Assembly: GCA_946480825.1 (NCBI GenBank)
Contig: CAMLLG010000034.1
Span: 1 to 38,674, forward strand
DNA from: an uncultured Lysobacteraceae bacterium
GTDB taxonomy: Bacteria > Pseudomonadota > Gammaproteobacteria > Xanthomonadales > Xanthomonadaceae
Reading direction: 5' to 3'
Length of the DNA stretch: 38,674 nt
A program made the translations under genes and the position numbers. Shown one piece after another: positions 34,545-38,674 of this stretch; position 1 is the stretch's first letter; each line of letters opens with the position of its first letter. The notes beneath the pieces were generated by a model. The model saw nothing but the letters and a program-made list of their open reading frames with translations. It was not told where the DNA came from and made no database searches.

Positions 34545-35945
34545 ATGCCCAACAAGACCGAACACGCCAACAGCACGATGACTCCCCGCGAGATCGTCCA
34601 AGAACTCGATCGCCACATCATCGGCCAGAGCGCGGCGAAGCGCGCGGTCGCCATCGCCCTGCGCAACCGCTGGCGGCGCATGCAGCTCGACGACGCGCTG
34701 CGCAACGAGGTGATGCCGAAGAACATCCTGATGATCGGCCCCACCGGCGTCGGCAAGACCGAGATCGCGCGCCGCCTCGCGACCCTGGCCAACGCGCCGT
34801 TCGTGAAGGTCGAGGCCACGCGCTTCACCGAAGTCGGCTACGTCGGCAAGGACGTGGAGCAGATCGTCCGCGATCTGGCCGACACCGCGGTGAAGATGTA
34901 CCGCGAGCAGGCCAAGGCCCGCGTGCGCGCACAGGCCGAAGCGCGCGCCGAGGACCGCATCCTCGATGCGCTGCTGCCGCGCCGCGCGCCCGCGAACACT
35001 TTCGGGTTCGGCGCGCCCGAGCCCGGCGCCGGCGCGCTCGACGTGGGCAGCGGCGAGACCCAGGACAAGGCCGGCGAGACCCGCGCGAAATTCCGCAGGC
35101 AGTTGCGCGCGGGCGAACTCGACGATCGCGAGATCGAGATCGAGACCGCGGTCAATGTCGGCGTCGACATCATGGCGCCGCCCGGCATGGAGGAAATGGG
35201 CCAACAACTGCGGCAGATGTTCTCGAATCTGTCCGGCGGCAAGACCCACACCCGCAAGCTCGCGATCCGCGCCGCACGCGTGCAGTTGATCGAAGAGGAA
35301 GCCGCGAAGCTGGTGAACGAGGACGATGTGCGCGAGGCCGCGATCGAGGCCTGCGAACAGCACGGCATCGTCTTCATCGACGAGATCGACAAGGTCGCCA
35401 AGCGTTCCGAAAGCCACGGCGCCGATGTCAGCCGCGAAGGCGTGCAGCGCGACCTGTTGCCGCTGGTCGAAGGCTCCACCGTCAGCACGAAATACGGCGC
35501 GGTGAAGACCGACCACATCCTGTTCATTGCCAGCGGTGCGTTCCACCTCGCCAAGCCCAGCGACCTGATTCCCGAGTTGCAGGGCCGCTTCCCGATCCGG
35601 GTCGAACTCGGCGCGCTCGGCAAGCAGGATTTCGTGCGCATCCTCACCGAGCCGAAGGCCTCGCTCACGCTGCAATATGTCGCGTTGCTGAAGACCGAAG
35701 GCGTCGAACTCGATTTCGCGCCGGAAGCCATCGAGCGCCTGGCCGAGATCGCCGCCACCGTCAACGAGCGCCAGGAGAACATCGGCGCACGGCGCCTGCA
35801 CACGATCCTCGAACGCCTGCTCGACACGCTCAGCTACGAGGCGCCGGACCGCGGCGGCGCCAAGGTCACGATCGATCGTGCCTACGTCGACCAGCACCTC
35901 GGCGAACTTGTGCAGGATCCGGATCTGTCGCGCTACATCCTCTGA
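34545..35945 (+). CDS. hslU: ATP-dependent protease ATPase subunit HslU
   Basis: HslU is the AAA+ unfoldase that feeds substrates to HslV. The 466-residue product has [17 protein letters not shown] at the start, Walker A GPTGVGKT at 65-72, and the variable I-domain (about 110-240). Walker [10 protein letters not shown] lies near 276-284, followed by sensor regions and the C-terminal LSRYIL that docks into HslV. The ATG at 34545 adds 11 residues before an in-frame ATG at 34578, which is an equally likely start and closer to the E. coli N-terminus. Confidence 0.96.
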   Translation: MPNKTEHANSTMTPREIVQELDRHIIGQSAAKRAVAIALRNRWRRMQLDDALRNEVMPKNILMIGPTGVGKTEIARRLATLANAPFVKVEATRFTEVGYVGKDVEQIVRDLADTAVKMYREQAKARVRAQAEARAEDRILDALLPRRAPANTFGFGAPEPGAGALDVGSGETQDKAGETRAKFRRQLRAGELDDREIEIETAVNVGVDIMAPPGMEEMGQQLRQMFSNLSGGKTHTRKLAIRAARVQLIEEEAAKLVNEDDVREAAIEACEQHGIVFIDEIDKVAKRSESHGADVSREGVQRDLLPLVEGSTVSTKYGAVKTDHILFIASGAFHLAKPSDLIPELQGRFPIRVELGALGKQDFVRILTEPKASLTLQYVALLKTEGVELDFAPEAIERLAEIAATVNERQENIGARRLHTILERLLDTLSYEAPDRGGAKVTIDRAYVDQHLGELVQDPDLSRYIL

Positions 35946-35961
35946 GCCTCATCCGAACATC

Positions 35962-36024
35962 GGGTGCGCCCCGGCGTACCGGAATTCCGGCATTTCGATG
36001 GTTTGGTGCGCCGGGGGCGCACCC
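35962..36024. repeat. Inverted repeat between convergent hslU and the GspE-like gene
   Basis: GGGTGCGCCCCGGCG (35962-35976) and CGCCGGGGGCGCACCC (36009-36024) are reverse complements apart from one extra G. A perfect inner palindrome CCGGAATTCCGG sits at 35979-35990. The element fills the 90-bp gap between two convergent stop codons and probably forms a bidirectional transcription barrier. It may also be a copy of a dispersed Xanthomonadaceae repeat. Confidence 0.7.
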
Positions 36025-36035
36025 TATGCGAGCGG

Positions 36036-37724
36036 CTACTCCGCCCGCACCCGCCACGCCTCCGCCAGCGAAATCGCGCCGCTGCGCGCCAGCCGCACCG
36101 CGGCCTGGGTGATCGGGACCATGCCGCCTTCGATCGCGGCGGCGTGGATCGCGTCGGCTTCGGCGCCGGGCACGATCAGGCTGCGGATCTTCGGGGTGAC
36201 GACCATCAGTTCGTACACCGCCTGGCGCTTGTACACGCCCAGACCTTCGCAGTGGTTGCAGCCGCGGCCGATGCGGAACACCTCGTCCGCGGCCACGCCC
36301 AGGCGTTCGCGCACGTGCGCGTCGACGCGCTCCACCTCGCGGCAGTGCGGACAACTCAGCCGCACCAGTCGCTGCGACATCACCGCCAGCAGCGACGCGC
36401 GCAGCAGATAGGCCTCGACGCCCAGATCGAGCAGGCGCGTCACCGTGGTCGCCGCGGTGTTGGTGTGCAGCGTGCTCAGCATCAGATGCCCGGTGAGCGC
36501 GCTTTCCACCGCGATGTCGGCGGTTTCGCGGTCGCGGATCTCGCCGACCATGATCACGTCGGGATCGTGGCGCAGGAAATTGCGCATCGCGCTGGCGAAG
36601 GTGAACCCGGTGGCGCGGTTCACCTGCATCTGCTGGATGTCTTCGATGTGGAACTCGACCGGGTCCTCGATCGTGAGGATGTTGATCCGGCGCTTGCGCA
36701 TCTCCAGCAGCATCGCGTACAGCGTGGTGGACTTGCCGCAGCCGGTCGGGCCGGTGGTGAGGAACATGCCGTGGCTGCTGTCCATCAAGTCGTCGATGCG
36801 CTGACGGTCCTCCGGCGTGAGCCCCAGCTGTTCGAGATTCCACAGGCTTTCGTTGGTGTCGAGCAGGCGCACCACCACGCTTTCGCCGAACACCGACGGC
36901 AGCACCGAGATCCGCAGATCGACCTTGCGCCCGTCGTCCAGGGTAAAGGTGGTGCGGCCATCCTGCGGCCGGCGGTGCTCGGCCAGATTCATCGCCGCCA
37001 GCACCTTGATCCGTCCGACCACCGCCGGATGCAGCGCGCGCAGCAGTTGCCGCACCGGCACCAGTTCGTCGTCGATGCGGTACAGCACTTCGGTGCCGCG
37101 CTCGCCGGGACGCAGGTGGATGTCGGACGCGCGCCGCGTCACCGCATCGGCGATCAAGGTCTGCACGATCCGCACCACCGGCCGTTCCTTCGCCAGCCGC
37201 TGCGCCTCGATCGGATTGGTCTCGCCGCCCTGGGCTTCGGGATCGATCCCCAACTGCAGCGCGACATTGCGGTCCTCGACGCGATCGTAGTAATGCGCGA
37301 TGCCGTCGCGGATGTCGCGCGGCGTCGACACCACCGGAATCACGCGGTCGCGGCTTAGGAAGTCGAGCATGCCCTGCGTGTACTGGGTGCCCGGGTCTTC
37401 CATCGCGACCGCGATCACGCCGCCGTGCGCGCGCAGCGGCACCGCGCGCAGCTGCCGCGCCATCTCCGGACCGATCAGGGCGATGGCCTTCGGGTCGGGT
37501 TGCAGGTGCGCCAGCCGCGCCAGCGGCAGGCCGAGCGTGCGCGCCACCTCCCAGGTGCGTTCGATCGCGTCGTCGCCCTGCGCCTGCCAGGCGGGCAGGT
37601 CGACGCCGGTTTCGGCCTCGTCGTCGGCGAAGGCGACTTTCGGATAGGTCTGCAGATAACGGTCGAGCGCGGCGTCGCTGTCGATCAGCAGCGGCGCCGC
37701 GCGAACGGACGATTCGAGCGACAT
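36036..37724 (-). CDS. GspE/PulE/PilB-family secretion or pilus assembly ATPase
   Basis: The 562-residue protein is a hexameric motor ATPase of type II secretion or type IV pilus type. An N-terminal GspE/MshEN-like domain (about 40-160) precedes the ATPase core with ASDIHLRPGERG. Walker A GPTGCGKS starts near residue 325, then TIEDPVEF (Asp box), HDPDVIMVGEIRDRETAD (Walker B), STLHTNTA (His box) and a CxxC...CxxC zinc site (CPHC and CNHC). All elements for activity are present. No gsp or pil genes are adjacent, so the system it serves cannot be read from context. GGGGGAGG precedes the ATG at 37724. Confidence 0.9.
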   Translation of the reverse strand: MSLESSVRAAPLLIDSDAALDRYLQTYPKVAFADDEAETGVDLPAWQAQGDDAIERTWEVARTLGLPLARLAHLQPDPKAIALIGPEMARQLRAVPLRAHGGVIAVAMEDPGTQYTQGMLDFLSRDRVIPVVSTPRDIRDGIAHYYDRVEDRNVALQLGIDPEAQGGETNPIEAQRLAKERPVVRIVQTLIADAVTRRASDIHLRPGERGTEVLYRIDDELVPVRQLLRALHPAVVGRIKVLAAMNLAEHRRPQDGRTTFTLDDGRKVDLRISVLPSVFGESVVVRLLDTNESLWNLEQLGLTPEDRQRIDDLMDSSHGMFLTTGPTGCGKSTTLYAMLLEMRKRRINILTIEDPVEFHIEDIQQMQVNRATGFTFASAMRNFLRHDPDVIMVGEIRDRETADIAVESALTGHLMLSTLHTNTAATTVTRLLDLGVEAYLLRASLLAVMSQRLVRLSCPHCREVERVDAHVRERLGVAADEVFRIGRGCNHCEGLGVYKRQAVYELMVVTPKIRSLIVPGAEADAIHAAAIEGGMVPITQAAVRLARSGAISLAEAWRVRAE

Positions 37725-37772
37725 GATGGCCTCCCCCCTGAGAGACTGCAGCGCGCATGGCGTGCTGTGGCC

Positions 37773-37801
37773 AGTATCGCGTGTCCGCCGCGGTCTGTCT
37801 T
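37773..37801 (-). promoter_or_regulatory. Weak candidate promoter for the GspE-like gene
   Basis: On the reverse strand AAGACA (37796-37801) and GATACT (37773-37778) are separated by 17 bp, each matching four of six consensus bases. They lie about 48 bp before the start codon. This could be a chance match. Confidence 0.3.
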
Positions 37802-37915
37802 GACGGCGATCATGTTCCACGCCGGCATGTGCGAGCGGGCGGGTGCGCGCGACACGCAGAGACGGTATGGTTTGCGCGCTCCCGCTCCCGTTCCCCTGCC
37901 ATGGAGGTCGCCCCG

Positions 37916-38398
37916 ATGCCGTTCGCCCCCACCCTCGACGCGGAGCAGTGCATGCTCCGGCTGCTGGTGCTGATTCGCGGCCTCGGCAGCGTCGCCGAGA
38001 TCGACGCCGCCCGCCTGCGCGCCGCCTTCGGCGTGGATTTCGATGCCGACGAGAACCGCCTCGGCTACGGCGAACGCCTCAGCCGGGACTGGTGGACCTC
38101 CTTCGAGTGGGACCCCGGCCACCCGCACGGCCCGCGCTTCGAATTCGCGTTCGTGCCCGACCCGCCGGGCGCGCATCCGCCCGCGACCGCGATCTGCGCC
38201 GTGGACTTCGATCGCTTCGCCGCCGAGCTCGCGGCGATGGGCTTCAGCCGCGAGACCATCCGCGGCGAACATGGCCGGGTGCTGCACGACGATTTCGAGC
38301 GCGGCGACCTCAGCGTCACCGTCTATACCCGCGGCGAGGCCGACGACAGTCCGGAACGTATCGCCCATGGCTGCGTCCGCCGGGTCGCGATGCTGTGA
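37916..38398 (+). CDS. Small soluble protein of unknown function
   Basis: I do not recognise this 160-residue protein. It is acidic, has no signal peptide or membrane helix, and looks like a single globular domain. It has an N-terminal helix (EQCMLRLLVLIRGLGSVAEI), a central RDWWTSFEWDPGHPHGPRFEFAF segment and a C-terminal strand-rich end (DLSVTVYTRGE). I prefer the ATG at 37916, because GGAGG lies 8 nt upstream; an in-frame ATG at 37901 contains that site and is less likely. It is divergent from the GspE-like gene and 44 bp before ubiE. Confidence 0.75.
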   Translation: MPFAPTLDAEQCMLRLLVLIRGLGSVAEIDAARLRAAFGVDFDADENRLGYGERLSRDWWTSFEWDPGHPHGPRFEFAFVPDPPGAHPPATAICAVDFDRFAAELAAMGFSRETIRGEHGRVLHDDFERGDLSVTVYTRGEADDSPERIAHGCVRRVAML

Positions 38399-38430
38399 AC
38401 TGCCCGCCGGCCGCCTCCGGGCCGGCGCGG

Positions 38431-38674
<244 letters not shown>

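Noticed and set aside
37800..37828. TTGACG as a forward promoter for the small unknown gene at 37916
   Set aside because: The sequence 17-18 bp downstream is GC-rich and does not resemble a -10 box.

Overview
This 38.7 kb window is GC-rich chromosomal DNA from a gammaproteobacterium, most likely a Xanthomonadaceae member of the Lysobacter/Luteimonas/Stenotrophomonas type. That placement is an inference. It rests on high GC, the lptM-dapF-DUF484-xerC order, GTAG-headed palindromic repeats of the Stenotrophomonas REP type, and Q-rich C-terminal domains of the XVIPCD kind (the signal used by the Xanthomonadales bacteria-killing type IV secretion system). I found no tRNA, rRNA, CRISPR array, phage or intact transposon.

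Layout. Positions 1-9084 hold a cbb3 cytochrome oxidase locus: ccoN (3' end only), ccoO, ccoQ, ccoP, a small membrane protein, then assembly genes ccoG, ccoH, ccoI and ccoS. An ICMT-like methyltransferase gene lies between ccoH and ccoI, and a TauE/DsbD_2-like membrane protein follows ccoS. Positions 9177-15464 hold a membrane protein, an RluA-family pseudouridine synthase, recQ (reverse), dut and a phosphomannomutase with a membrane-anchored N-terminal extension. Positions 15517-19651 hold a DUF4124 protein and pyrE (reverse), then an ExoIII-family nuclease, an AmpG-like permease and a small possible ribbon-helix-helix protein. Positions 19652-24108 hold a GTAG repeat cluster, anmK and an M23 endopeptidase (reverse), and tyrS. 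Together ampG, anmK and the M23 enzyme give the window a cell-wall turnover and recycling theme.

The most unusual part is 24132-27884. A lipoprotein gene is followed by a cysteine-free protein with a Pro-rich linker, an XVIPCD-like domain and a Q-rich tail. A convergent gene encodes a DUF2235 (Tle1-type) lipase with an intact Ser-Asp-His set and what look like two successive XVIPCD-like modules. I read this as a type IV secretion effector/immunity locus: a putative phospholipase toxin, a second effector of unknown activity and a possible lipoprotein immunity factor. The secretion machine itself is not in the window.

The rest (28332-38674) is mostly core genes: a secreted S9 oligopeptidase, a YbaN-like protein, lptM, dapF, a DUF484 gene, xerC, hslV, hslU, a lone GspE/PilB-type ATPase (reverse), a small unknown protein and the 5' end of ubiE. 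Repeat elements fill several gaps, notably xerC/hslV, hslV/hslU and hslU/gspE. All product calls come from reading motifs by eye; no database search was run.
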